From NCBI GenBank assembly GCA_019242435.1, contig JAFAVN010000317.1, forward strand, positions 1-5,073: a DNA stretch of 5,073 nt, read 5' to 3'. Source of the DNA: Verrucomicrobiota bacterium. GTDB lineage: Bacteria; Verrucomicrobiota; Verrucomicrobiia; Chthoniobacterales; JAFAMB01. Both the position numbers and the translations under genes were made by a program. The first letter of the stretch is position 1. Each line of letters opens with the position of its first letter. A model generated the notes under the pieces. It had not been told where the DNA came from and searched no databases. It saw only the letters and a list, made by a program, of their open reading frames with translations. Shown piece after piece: positions 1 through 5,073 of this stretch.

Positions 1-2
1 GT

Positions 3-1505
3 ACTCCAGAGATCATCAATCTAGGTGTCCAAGCCAACCGATTTCCGCCGGAGCTGCGAACTCATGACCGCTTCGGTTATCGCATCGACGAAGTGGTGTA
101 TCATCCGGCCTATCATGAACTGATGCGGATAGGGGTAGAAACGCGGACGCATGCGTTACCCTGGATCGACAAGAGCGCCGGGGTACATGTCGCGCGAGCT
201 GCTCTCGCGTTTCTCCGGCATCAGATCGACGAAGGTACGAGTTGCCCGTTAACGATGACATTCGCAGCGGTTCCATCGCTTCGTTTGCAGCAGGACCTGG
301 CAAAAGAATGGGAGCCGCGAATCCTTTCGTCTACCTACGATCCTCGCTCAATGCCTGCCTCTCAAAAAGAGGGGGCGCTTTTCGGTATGGGCATGACCGA
401 ACGGCAGGGAGGCAGTGATGTGCGGGCAAATACAACCGTGGCTGAGCCGGCCGGTGCTGGTGGACCTGGCGGAGAGTACCTTATTACCGGGCATAAATGG
501 TTTTGCTCCGCGCCGATGTGCGACGCTTTTCTAATCCTCGCTCAGGCACCTAAGGGGCTCTCTTGTTTTCTACTTCCCCGTTGGCGGCCGGATGGAACTA
601 GAAATTCCTTCCATTTACTCCGCCTCAAAGACAAGCTTGGTAATCGCTCGAATGCCTCCAGCGAAGTGGAGTTCAAACGAGCGTGGTCGCGATTAGTTGG
701 GGAAGAAGGCCGCGGGATCGCGACGATTATGGAGATGGTGCGGCATACCCGGTTGGATTGTGCCGTAGGCTCGGCTGCTTCTATGCGCAAGGCCGTAGCG
801 GAAGCGATCCATCATGCCGCTCATCGATCTGCATTCGGACGCCTTTTGATTGATCAGCCATTGATGCGCAATGTGCTGGCCGATTTATGCCTGGAATCTG
901 AAGCTGCCACGGCGCTGGCAATGCGCCTGGCGCGAGCCTTTGACCGGTCTGCCGAAGACGTGGGTGAACAAAAGTTTGCGCGTATCGCTACCGCAATCGC
1001 CAAGTATTTTATCACGAAACGAGGTCCGGCAGTCGTAGCCGAGGCTTTGGAGTGTCTCGGCGGGAACGGATATGTCGAAGAATCGCCGCTTCCTCGCCTG
1101 TATCGGGATGCTCCGCTAAATTCTTTGTGGGAAGGCGCCGGCAACGTGCAATGCCTGGACGTACTGCGCGCAATGCAAAAGGACCCAGATACGGTCGAAG
1201 CGCTGAGACTAGAGATGACAGCAGCAACCGGAGTCAATTCGATTTTTGATCGGTTCTCCGATTCTCTAAGCTGGGGTAAACAGTCTGAAACCGGGGCGGA
1301 GTTTGGCGCCCGCCTGCTGGTAGAAAAAATAGCGTTGGCTTTGGAAGCGGCAGCACTAATCAAGACTGGAAATCAGCCGATCGCTGATCTCTTCTGTAGC
1401 GCGCGTCTTGGCGAAGGGTCTGGCCTGGCATTCGGGACTTTACGATCCGCTGATGGCGTTGCGGTTCTGCTCGAACGCGCAACGCCCAGGATAAATGGTC
1501 CTTGA
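3..1505 (+). CDS. aidB: AidB-type acyl-CoA dehydrogenase, 5' end cut by window edge
   Basis: FAD-dependent acyl-CoA dehydrogenase fold of the AidB branch. E. coli AidB is an alkylation-response flavoprotein that binds DNA and has weak isovaleryl-CoA dehydrogenase activity. The frame is open from base 3, giving 500 visible codons. A GTG at 93 could be taken as the start, but the 30 codons before it also match AidB (PPELRTHD, then GYRIDEVVYHPAYHELM). By recalled alignment with the 541-residue E. coli protein, about 50 N-terminal residues are missing. Counting from base 3, visible motifs are CPLTMTFAA (81-89), MGMTERQGGSDV (129-140), GHKWFCSAP (163-171), RLKDKLGNRSNASSEVEF (207-224), RSAFG (275-279), GGNGYVEES (353-361) and WEGAGNVQCLDVLR (376-389). 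Glu377 sits where acyl-CoA dehydrogenases such as MCAD carry the catalytic base. The C-terminal 110 residues, the DNA-binding part in E. coli, are present at full length but less conserved. It converges on the Cfa gene across 58 bases. Confidence 0.93.
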   Translation, partial: TPEIINLGVQANRFPPELRTHDRFGYRIDEVVYHPAYHELMRIGVETRTHALPWIDKSAGVHVARAALAFLRHQIDEGTSCPLTMTFAAVPSLRLQQDLAKEWEPRILSSTYDPRSMPASQKEGALFGMGMTERQGGSDVRANTTVAEPAGAGGPGGEYLITGHKWFCSAPMCDAFLILAQAPKGLSCFLLPRWRPDGTRNSFHLLRLKDKLGNRSNASSEVEFKRAWSRLVGEEGRGIATIMEMVRHTRLDCAVGSAASMRKAVAEAIHHAAHRSAFGRLLIDQPLMRNVLADLCLESEAATALAMRLARAFDRSAEDVGEQKFARIATAIAKYFITKRGPAVVAEALECLGGNGYVEESPLPRLYRDAPLNSLWEGAGNVQCLDVLRAMQKDPDTVEALRLEMTAATGVNSIFDRFSDSLSWGKQSETGAEFGARLLVEKIALALEAAALIKTGNQPIADLFCSARLGEGSGLAFGTLRSADGVAVLLERATPRINGP

Positions 1506-1563
1506 TGGTTTCCGAGCGCGAATGCCGGCAGCGCGGCCCATTTTAATGGCAACGAAAGCCAGG

Positions 1564-2868
1564 CTATTTATGGGGCAGGGCGCTAGTTCGGTACCAATCG
1601 CTACGGGTCAGCGGGAGGCCGCTGCGGCCTTCATCCGGTTTAACTAGCAGAGTTTGGTAAAGGTTGATGGCGCCGCTGGCAAATCCATAAATTGAGCCCC
1701 GCAAGAACAGTTTCCAAACCCGATAGGTTGGCTCGCCGACTGCGGCTACCGCCCGATCACGGTGTTGTTCCAGGCGGCGTGCCCAATGACCTAAAGTTAG
1801 TGCGTAATGTTCGCGCAAGCTTTCTACATCCCGAACTTCGAATCCAGCCGTTTCCGCGCAGCGCAAAGTAGTGTTGATCGGCACCAGGTCACCGTCAGGG
1901 AAGACGTAACGATTCAAGAAGTTCGCTTCGTTCGGCTTCGGCTCGTTGGCCCGCCAGGCGATACCGTGGTTAAGAAATACTCCGCCAGGACGAAGGAGTT
2001 GATAGGCGTGCTGAAAGTACAGCGGCAGCTGATTTTCACCTACATGTTCAAACATCCCGACGCTAACTAACTTATCGAAGCGGCCGATTTCATTCAGCCG
2101 ACGGTAATCGAGCACTTCAACCCGGCAGTGGCTTTGTAACCGCGCCTGCCCAATTCGTTGGTTAGCACGGCTGGCCTGGTTTTCACTAAGAGTAATACCT
2201 AGAACTTCAACGCCATAGTGTTGGGCGGCGTAAATGGCCAAACCACCCCAGCCGCAACCGATATCGAGGAGGCGCTCACCGGAGCGTAAGCGCAATTTAC
2301 GGCACAGGTAGTCCAGTTTCCGGGTCTGAGCTTTGTCCAGGTCTTCCTCTGCGCTTTCAAAATAAGCGCAGGAATAGACCATCTGTTGATCAAGCCATAG
2401 TGCGTAGAAGTCATTCGAGACGTCGTAGTGATAGGTCACCGCTTGGCGATCGCGCTCGATCGAATGCAGGTTGCCGGACAGCCTGGCCGCCTTTTGACCA
2501 TTTGTTCCGGCGCGGTCGTTGGTCAAAAGGCGGATTCCGTTCCATCCAATTCGCAGGACGGTAGATACGGGCCAGCGGCGGTCCGTCAAATACTTGGCCA
2601 ACGGCATTGCGGCTTCAATGTTTCCGTCGAGGTCAAGTTCACCCCGGATATAGGATTCGCTGATAGCTAGATCGCTACCTCGACTTTGCAGCAAGCACCG
2701 GACGGCACGAGGATGATTGAAGATCAACGTAAAGGCGGGTGGAGCGGCCTCAGGCGGCCATTCCCGGCCGTCCCAAAGCCGGACGGCAAAATTGCGGGGA
2801 TGATAATCTCCCATCAGCAATTGGAGAACGGTCAGCGCATTGGTTGAGGCCTCTTTCGCGCTCTTCAT
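1564..2868 (-). CDS. cfa: Cyclopropane-fatty-acyl-phospholipid synthase family methyltransferase
   Basis: Class I SAM-dependent methyltransferase expected to add a methylene bridge to unsaturated acyl chains of membrane phospholipids at the inner face of the membrane. Numbered from the ATG at 2868 (434 residues), an N-terminal family domain covers about 1-140 (NFAVRLWDG, then SESYIRGELDLDGNIEAA). The catalytic domain follows: HYDVSNDFY (147-155), MVYSCAYF with Cys167, the SAM-binding loop DIGCGWGG (202-209), SVGMFEHVG with Glu274, LNHGIAW with His301 and Ile303, and HYALTLGHW with Tyr355. These five residues match the bicarbonate site of E. coli Cfa (C139, E239, H266, I268, Y317). It is about 50 residues longer than E. 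coli Cfa (382), like mycobacterial UfaA1-type members. A TTG at 2886 would add six residues, but those lie in the TTCAAAGTT repeat, so ATG is preferred. Neither start has a good Shine-Dalgarno. The exact product (cyclopropane or methyl-branched acyl) is not proven. Confidence 0.93.
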   Translation of the reverse strand: MKSAKEASTNALTVLQLLMGDYHPRNFAVRLWDGREWPPEAAPPAFTLIFNHPRAVRCLLQSRGSDLAISESYIRGELDLDGNIEAAMPLAKYLTDRRWPVSTVLRIGWNGIRLLTNDRAGTNGQKAARLSGNLHSIERDRQAVTYHYDVSNDFYALWLDQQMVYSCAYFESAEEDLDKAQTRKLDYLCRKLRLRSGERLLDIGCGWGGLAIYAAQHYGVEVLGITLSENQASRANQRIGQARLQSHCRVEVLDYRRLNEIGRFDKLVSVGMFEHVGENQLPLYFQHAYQLLRPGGVFLNHGIAWRANEPKPNEANFLNRYVFPDGDLVPINTTLRCAETAGFEVRDVESLREHYALTLGHWARRLEQHRDRAVAAVGEPTYRVWKLFLRGSIYGFASGAINLYQTLLVKPDEGRSGLPLTRSDWYRTSALPHK

Positions 2869-2880
2869 TCGATGTTTAAA

Positions 2881-2921
2881 GTTCAAGGTTCAAAGTTAAT
2901 TCAAACTTTGTTCAAAGTTAA
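2881..2921. repeat. Clustered TTCAAAGTT repeats upstream of cfa
   Basis: TTCAAAGTTAA occurs exactly at 2889-2899 and again at 2911-2921, start to start 22 bases, about two helical turns. Between them AACTTTG (2904-2910) is the inverse of the CAAAGTT in each copy, and a degenerate copy (GTTCAAGG) begins at 2881. It could be an operator for a dimeric regulator of cfa or of the divergent transporter, or a decayed short tandem repeat of a type scattered between genes in some genomes. The cluster reaches the alternative TTG start of cfa. Confidence 0.6.
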
Positions 2922-2923
2922 GG

Positions 2924-2938
2924 GCCGGCTTCGCCGGC
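2924..2938. other. Tight GC hairpin GCCGGC-TTC-GCCGGC
   Basis: Two GCCGGC words separated by TTC form a six-pair all-GC stem with a three-base loop. Each word is also a palindrome. On neither strand is it followed by a clear T run. The minus-strand continuation is TTAACTTTG, so it is at best a weak terminator-like or REP-like element. It lies directly next to the direct-repeat cluster, about 56 bases upstream of the cfa ATG. Confidence 0.5.
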
Positions 2939-2943
2939 AGTCC

Positions 2944-2993
2944 CTCTCCCATGGCGACCGGCTTGTTTGCCTGATTGGCGCCGGATGGGAGGG
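2944..2993. other. Imperfect long inverted repeat in the divergent region
   Basis: CTCCCAT at 2946-2952 pairs with ATGGGAG at 2985-2991, extendable by two more pairs outward (one a G-T). Inside it, CCGGC at 2958-2962 pairs with GCCGG at 2980-2984. A five-base bulge (2953-2957) lies on one side, and the loop is 17 bases. It could be a REP-like repeat or a structured leader in the 5' untranslated region of the transporter mRNA. It matches no riboswitch class I recognise, and its function is unknown. Confidence 0.45.
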
Positions 2994-3062
2994 TTGACCA
3001 GCCTGATCTTTATCTGGCCGCCAGGAGTTTTGCGAGTATTATTGAGGGCGGCCATCCTCGGT

Positions 3063-3067
3063 AGGGA
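3063..3067 (+). promoter_or_regulatory. Shine-Dalgarno of the NCS1 transporter gene
   Basis: AGGGA lies seven bases before the ATG at 3075, a normal spacing. This supports that ATG over the nearby out-of-frame ATG at 3068-3070. Confidence 0.65.
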
Positions 3068-3074
3068 ATGACAA

Positions 3075-4568
3075 ATGGCAAATTACTACCAGTCGCTAGA
3101 CGCTGCCGCGATCGATGGGGTGCGGGCCAGGTCCCTGTATAATCCAGACCTTGCTCCGGTTACTTGGGATCGGAGACGGTGGGGGTTGGCGAGTTTTGCG
3201 GCTTTGTGGATCTCCATGTCTGCCTGTATTCCCACGTACATGCTGGCGTCTTCGCTTATCGGAGGCGGGATGAACTGGTGGGAAGCAATTCTAACCGTCT
3301 TTGTCGGTAACCTGATTGTTTTGATCCCGATGGTCCTGAATGCTCATGCCGGGACACGTTATGGAATCCCGTTCCCGGTGTTGTGCCGGGCGTCGTTTGG
3401 GACTAGAGGCGCTAACATCCCGGCTTTGTTGCGAGCGCTGGTCGCCTGTGGATGGTTTGGGATTCAAACCTGGATTGGCGGGAGCGCTATCTACAAGATT
3501 CTAGCCATATTTTTCCCGGCGTTGGCGGCCCCCGGAATGGGTACGCTCTTTGGGATCAGCCTCCCTCAGTTCGCTTGTTTTTTACTCTTTTGGGCTATTA
3601 ACATGTGGGTGGTCTACCTGGGAATCGATTCGATCCGATTCTTACTGAATATTAAGGCACCGTTATTAATTGCTCTCGGTTTATTGCTTCTGGCTTGGGC
3701 CTACCGCACAGCCGGCGGATTCGGTCCAATTCTTTCGCAGCCTTCCGCTTTTGATCCAGGTCAGCCTAAGGCCGGGCAGTTCTTTTCCTTTTTCTTTCCA
3801 GCGTTGACTGGGATGATCGGATTTTGGGCAACGTTGTCCTTGAACATCCCCGATTTTTCCAGGTATGCCCGTTCCCAACGAGATCAAATAATTGGGCAGA
3901 TGCTCGGCTTACCGCCAAGTATGGCACTGTACGCTTTCATCGGTGTCGCGGTGACTTCGGCAACGGCCATTATTTACGGAGAGACAATTTGGGATCCGAC
4001 TGACGTATTGGCCCGGTTCACCGATCCGGTGTTACTGGTCGTGGCGATGCTGGCGCTTTGTATCGCGACGCTGGCTACGAATATTGCTGCCAATGTGGTA
4101 AGCCCAGCCAACGACTTTTCGCATTTAGCTCCGGGAAAGATCTCGTTTCGAACCGGTGGTCTGATTACCGGCATTTTTGGTGTTCTGATTATGCCCTGGA
4201 AGTTAGTTGCAGATCCCAGCGGATATATTTTCACCTGGTTAATCGGTTATAGCGCCTTGCTCGGACCGATCGGCGGAATCATGATTGCGGATTATTTCAT
4301 CGTCCGCCGCCGGCAGTTGAATGTGGAGGCCCTGTATGACGAGGCGGGGGAATACCGCTATACAAACGGAGTCAGTCTGGTAGCCGTGGCGGCATTTTTG
4401 TTGGCCGTCTTGCCGAGCCTGCCGGGATTTCTGGTGACTATAAAGGCGATTCCGGCCGGGTCTATACCGGGATTCTTAGCCGAGATGTACAACTATGCCT
4501 GGTTTGTTGGGTTCGCGCTGGCGTTCGTGATCTATATCGGGCTGCGCAGGATCGCGCCGAGGAGTTAA
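3075..4568 (+). CDS. NCS1-family nucleobase/hydantoin/allantoin:cation symporter
   Basis: Inner-membrane secondary transporter of the nucleobase:cation symporter-1 family (LeuT fold), moving a nucleobase-like ring compound inward with Na+ or H+. The 497 residues match the usual family length of about 480-500. The N-terminal signature NPDLAPVTWDRRRW (23-36) precedes about 12 hydrophobic segments, near residues 38-63, 69-90, 116-148, 165-185, 193-211, 235-257, 278-301, 318-345, 360-377, 385-412, 433-455 and 472-491. Motifs closely matching the hydantoin transporter Mhp1 are CIPTYMLASSLIGGGMNWW (51-69), RYGIPFPVLCRASFGTRGAN (95-114) and CGWFGIQTWIGG (125-136). Trp127 and Gln131 correspond to Mhp1 Trp117 and Gln121, which hold the hydantoin ring. 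Trp251 (GFWATLSLNIPDFSRY) and Asn340 (NIAANVVSPAN) are likely counterparts of the TM6 Trp and TM8 Asn. The end of segment 10 (IADYFIVRRRQL) and the following YRYTNG are family-typical. No catabolic gene is adjacent, so hydantoin, allantoin, uracil or dihydropyrimidine cannot be told apart. Confidence 0.92.
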   Translation: MANYYQSLDAAAIDGVRARSLYNPDLAPVTWDRRRWGLASFAALWISMSACIPTYMLASSLIGGGMNWWEAILTVFVGNLIVLIPMVLNAHAGTRYGIPFPVLCRASFGTRGANIPALLRALVACGWFGIQTWIGGSAIYKILAIFFPALAAPGMGTLFGISLPQFACFLLFWAINMWVVYLGIDSIRFLLNIKAPLLIALGLLLLAWAYRTAGGFGPILSQPSAFDPGQPKAGQFFSFFFPALTGMIGFWATLSLNIPDFSRYARSQRDQIIGQMLGLPPSMALYAFIGVAVTSATAIIYGETIWDPTDVLARFTDPVLLVVAMLALCIATLATNIAANVVSPANDFSHLAPGKISFRTGGLITGIFGVLIMPWKLVADPSGYIFTWLIGYSALLGPIGGIMIADYFIVRRRQLNVEALYDEAGEYRYTNGVSLVAVAAFLLAVLPSLPGFLVTIKAIPAGSIPGFLAEMYNYAWFVGFALAFVIYIGLRRIAPRS

Positions 4569-4639
4569 CGAGCGAAAGCGGTATTATTGAGCCGCTGTTG
4601 AAAACGGGTATCTAGAATGGTGCGAATGCCTGAGGTTGG

Positions 4640-4915
4640 TAGGGCGAGGCTCCCAAAAGTCCGAAGAGGGTAAACGACGGTGTTAGTCTTCTTTATCGGC
4701 TGGCAAGCGATGGTCGAAGGCTGCCGAGCCGTTTACCCGTGATATACCATTTCCTTGATAGAGACCAATCGTTGAGCAACATGCTAGGGTTGGATTTTGT
4801 CGAGGCAAGGGCACGCGACGAAGACGGCTCGGCGGCTTTTCGGCGCAACAGGCGTGGGATATCGAGCCGGGGTAGCCCCTGAGCAGGTTTCTCGGTTAGA
4901 TGGAGCCTCGCCCTA
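4640..4915. repeat. Nested inverted-repeat block with two symmetric arms
   Basis: TAGGGCGAGGCTCC at 4640-4653 is repeated as an exact inverse at 4902-4915 (14 bases). Inside, GCCGAGCCGT at 4723-4732 has its exact inverse ACGGCTCGGC at 4824-4833 (10 bases). In each arm the outer and inner words span almost the same length, 93 bases (4640-4732) on the left and 92 bases (4824-4915) on the right, around a 91-base centre. The sequence between the words is not conserved between arms. This could be a non-autonomous mobile element or MITE with 14-base terminal repeats, an old inverted duplication of an interspersed repeat, or a structured RNA. No target-site duplication is evident. Confidence 0.55.
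4668..4738. other. Local hairpin within the left arm
   Basis: GGGTAAACG at 4668-4676 is the exact inverse of CGTTTACCC at 4730-4738 (nine pairs). Inside it TCGGC at 4696-4700 can pair with GCCGA at 4723-4727. The inner 3' strand overlaps the word that could instead pair with 4824-4833, so the local and long-range folds exclude each other. No T run follows it. Confidence 0.45.
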
Positions 4916-4950
4916 TAGACTGTGGGGCTTGGCTCCATCCGGGACCGAGA
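4890..4950. other. Long multi-segment hairpin
   Basis: TCTCGGT (4890-4896) pairs with ACCGAGA (4944-4950), and GATGGAGCC (4899-4907) pairs exactly with GGCTCCATC (4931-4939). GCCC (4910-4913) can pair with GGGC (4925-4928), leaving an 11-base loop. Small internal loops separate the segments. The 61-base structure stands just beyond the stop codon (4965-4963) of the possible minus-strand gene on the right, so it could end or protect that transcript, though no U tract follows. It overlaps the right end of the inverted-repeat block, and GGAGCC (4902-4907) could pair with GGCTCC at 4648-4653 or at 4931-4936, but not both. Confidence 0.55.
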
Positions 4951-4962
4951 GACGCGCTGGAT

Positions 4963-5073
4963 TTACTCAGATTTCCCGACCAATTGTTCCTCACTCTCTT
5001 CCGGGGGAAGAATTTTATTGCTCCGGTGCCGCGTGCTGGCCCGGCGATTTCCGCCGAAGATTTTCATCACGAT
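4963..5073 (-). CDS. Possible C-terminal end of an unidentified protein, continues past the window
   Basis: On the minus strand a frame is open from the window edge to a TAA at 4965-4963, giving 36 residues. It begins IVMKIFGGNRR and ends in a charged hydrophilic tail (ILPPEESEEQLVGKSE), as is common at protein C-termini. About 64 percent of its third codon positions are G or C, compatible with coding. I do not recognise a family from so short a piece. An opposing plus-strand frame (4984-5073) is also open to the edge, so coding is not certain. If real, the gene converges on the NCS1 transporter gene across 394 bases. Confidence 0.35.
   Translation of the reverse strand: MVMKIFGGNRRASTRHRSNKILPPEESEEQLVGKSE

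Larger units (their letters stand above)
2869..3074. promoter_or_regulatory. Divergent intergenic region between cfa and the NCS1 transporter gene
   Basis: Both genes are transcribed away from this 206-base stretch, so it should hold both promoters. It contains, in order, a short direct-repeat cluster next to cfa, a tight GC hairpin and a longer imperfect hairpin, described separately. I cannot place a canonical sigma-70 promoter for the transporter gene: TTGACC at 2994-2999 looks like a -35 box, and TATTAT at 3037-3042 like a -10 box, but they lie 37 bases apart and do not form a pair. On the minus strand TTGAAT (2904-2899) and TTTAAA (2880-2875) are 18 bases apart and could serve cfa. The regulatory role is inferred from gene orientation only. 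Confidence 0.45.
4569..4962. other. Gene-free stretch after the NCS1 gene, rich in inverted repeats
   Basis: I find no convincing coding sequence in these 394 bases. The only longer frame (81 codons, minus strand, 4693-4938) runs through the inverted repeats, has low-complexity composition and resembles no family I know. A weak stem (AGCGG 4577-4581 with CCGCT 4592-4596, 10-base loop) follows the NCS1 stop, but no T run follows it, so I do not call a terminator. From 4640 onward the stretch holds an inverted-repeat block and two local hairpins, listed separately. No tRNA-like cloverleaf or transposase remnant is visible. Confidence 0.6.

Noticed and set aside
93..95. GTG at 93 as the true AidB start
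   Set aside because: The in-frame codons before it encode residues matching AidB, so the frame is cut by the window edge, not begun here.
16..303. 95-codon open frame on the minus strand
   Set aside because: It overlaps the conserved N-terminal part of AidB on the plus strand and has no family resemblance.
854..1363. 169-codon open frame on the minus strand
   Set aside because: It lies wholly inside the AidB coding region on the other strand. The translation is Ser/Arg/Ala-rich without a recognisable family, while the plus-strand frame matches AidB throughout.
1506..1563. Bidirectional terminator between the converging genes
   Set aside because: Short GC words (CGCG, GCCGGC) and TTTT at 1541-1544 are present, but no stem of more than about four or five pairs directly precedes the T run.
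1807..2670. Plus-strand open frames of 80-87 codons across this stretch
   Set aside because: They are antisense to the Cfa catalytic and N-terminal domains, whose motifs are intact in the minus frame.
2880..2925. CRISPR-like or phage attachment repeats
   Set aside because: The repeats are 11 bases with 11-base gaps and only two exact copies. No cas, integrase or tRNA gene is nearby.
2994..3042. Sigma-70 promoter from TTGACC and TATTAT for the NCS1 gene
   Set aside because: The two boxes are 37 bases apart, and no acceptable partner lies at 16-18 bases from either.
4577..4596. Possible terminator after the NCS1 gene
   Set aside because: The stem has only five pairs with a ten-base loop, and GTTGAAAA follows rather than a T run.
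4693..4938. 81-codon minus-strand open frame in the intergenic region
   Set aside because: It reads through both arms of the inverted-repeat block and part of a hairpin, has shadow-like Arg/Ser/Leu-rich composition, and no recognisable domain.
4984..5073. Plus-strand frame from a TTG to the window edge
   Set aside because: It needs a TTG start with no Shine-Dalgarno, has a lower share of G or C at third positions than the opposing frame, and its translation resembles nothing known. The minus frame needs no start assumption.

Overview
The window looks like ordinary bacterial chromosome of moderate GC content (roughly mid-50s percent by eye). It carries two stress- or lipid-related enzymes, one membrane transporter, and two intergenic stretches full of short direct and inverted repeats. 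The proteins suggest a free-living, probably Gram-negative bacterium. The TTCAAAGTT-type repeats and the TAGGGCGAGGCTCC / GCCGAGCC words recall intergenic repeats of soil Verrucomicrobiota or Acidobacteriota, but that assignment is from memory and weak.

Layout from left to right. (1) Positions 3-1505, plus strand: an AidB-type acyl-CoA dehydrogenase whose N-terminus lies before the window. (2) A 58-base gap between two converging genes, with no convincing terminator. (3) Positions 1564-2868, minus strand: a cyclopropane-fatty-acyl-phospholipid synthase (Cfa family) with all expected active-site residues. (4) Positions 2869-3074: a divergent promoter region with an 11-base direct repeat spaced 22 bases, a tight GC hairpin and a longer imperfect hairpin. 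(5) Positions 3075-4568, plus strand: an NCS1-family nucleobase/hydantoin/allantoin-type cation symporter. (6) Positions 4569-4962: 394 bases with no believable gene but a strikingly organised set of inverted repeats. (7) Positions 4963-5073, minus strand: a possible C-terminal end of a gene that continues past the window.

How the genes may work together. AidB and Cfa are both stress or stationary-phase functions in Escherichia coli, where both genes are under RpoS control, so the convergent pair fits a membrane and DNA protection theme. The genes face opposite ways, so they are not an operon. The transporter is divergent from cfa and has no visible catabolic partner, so its substrate stays open within the nucleobase, hydantoin and allantoin range. 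I see no phage, transposase, CRISPR array, rRNA or tRNA. The part most worth a second look is the inverted-repeat block at 4640-4950; the three main genes belong to known families.
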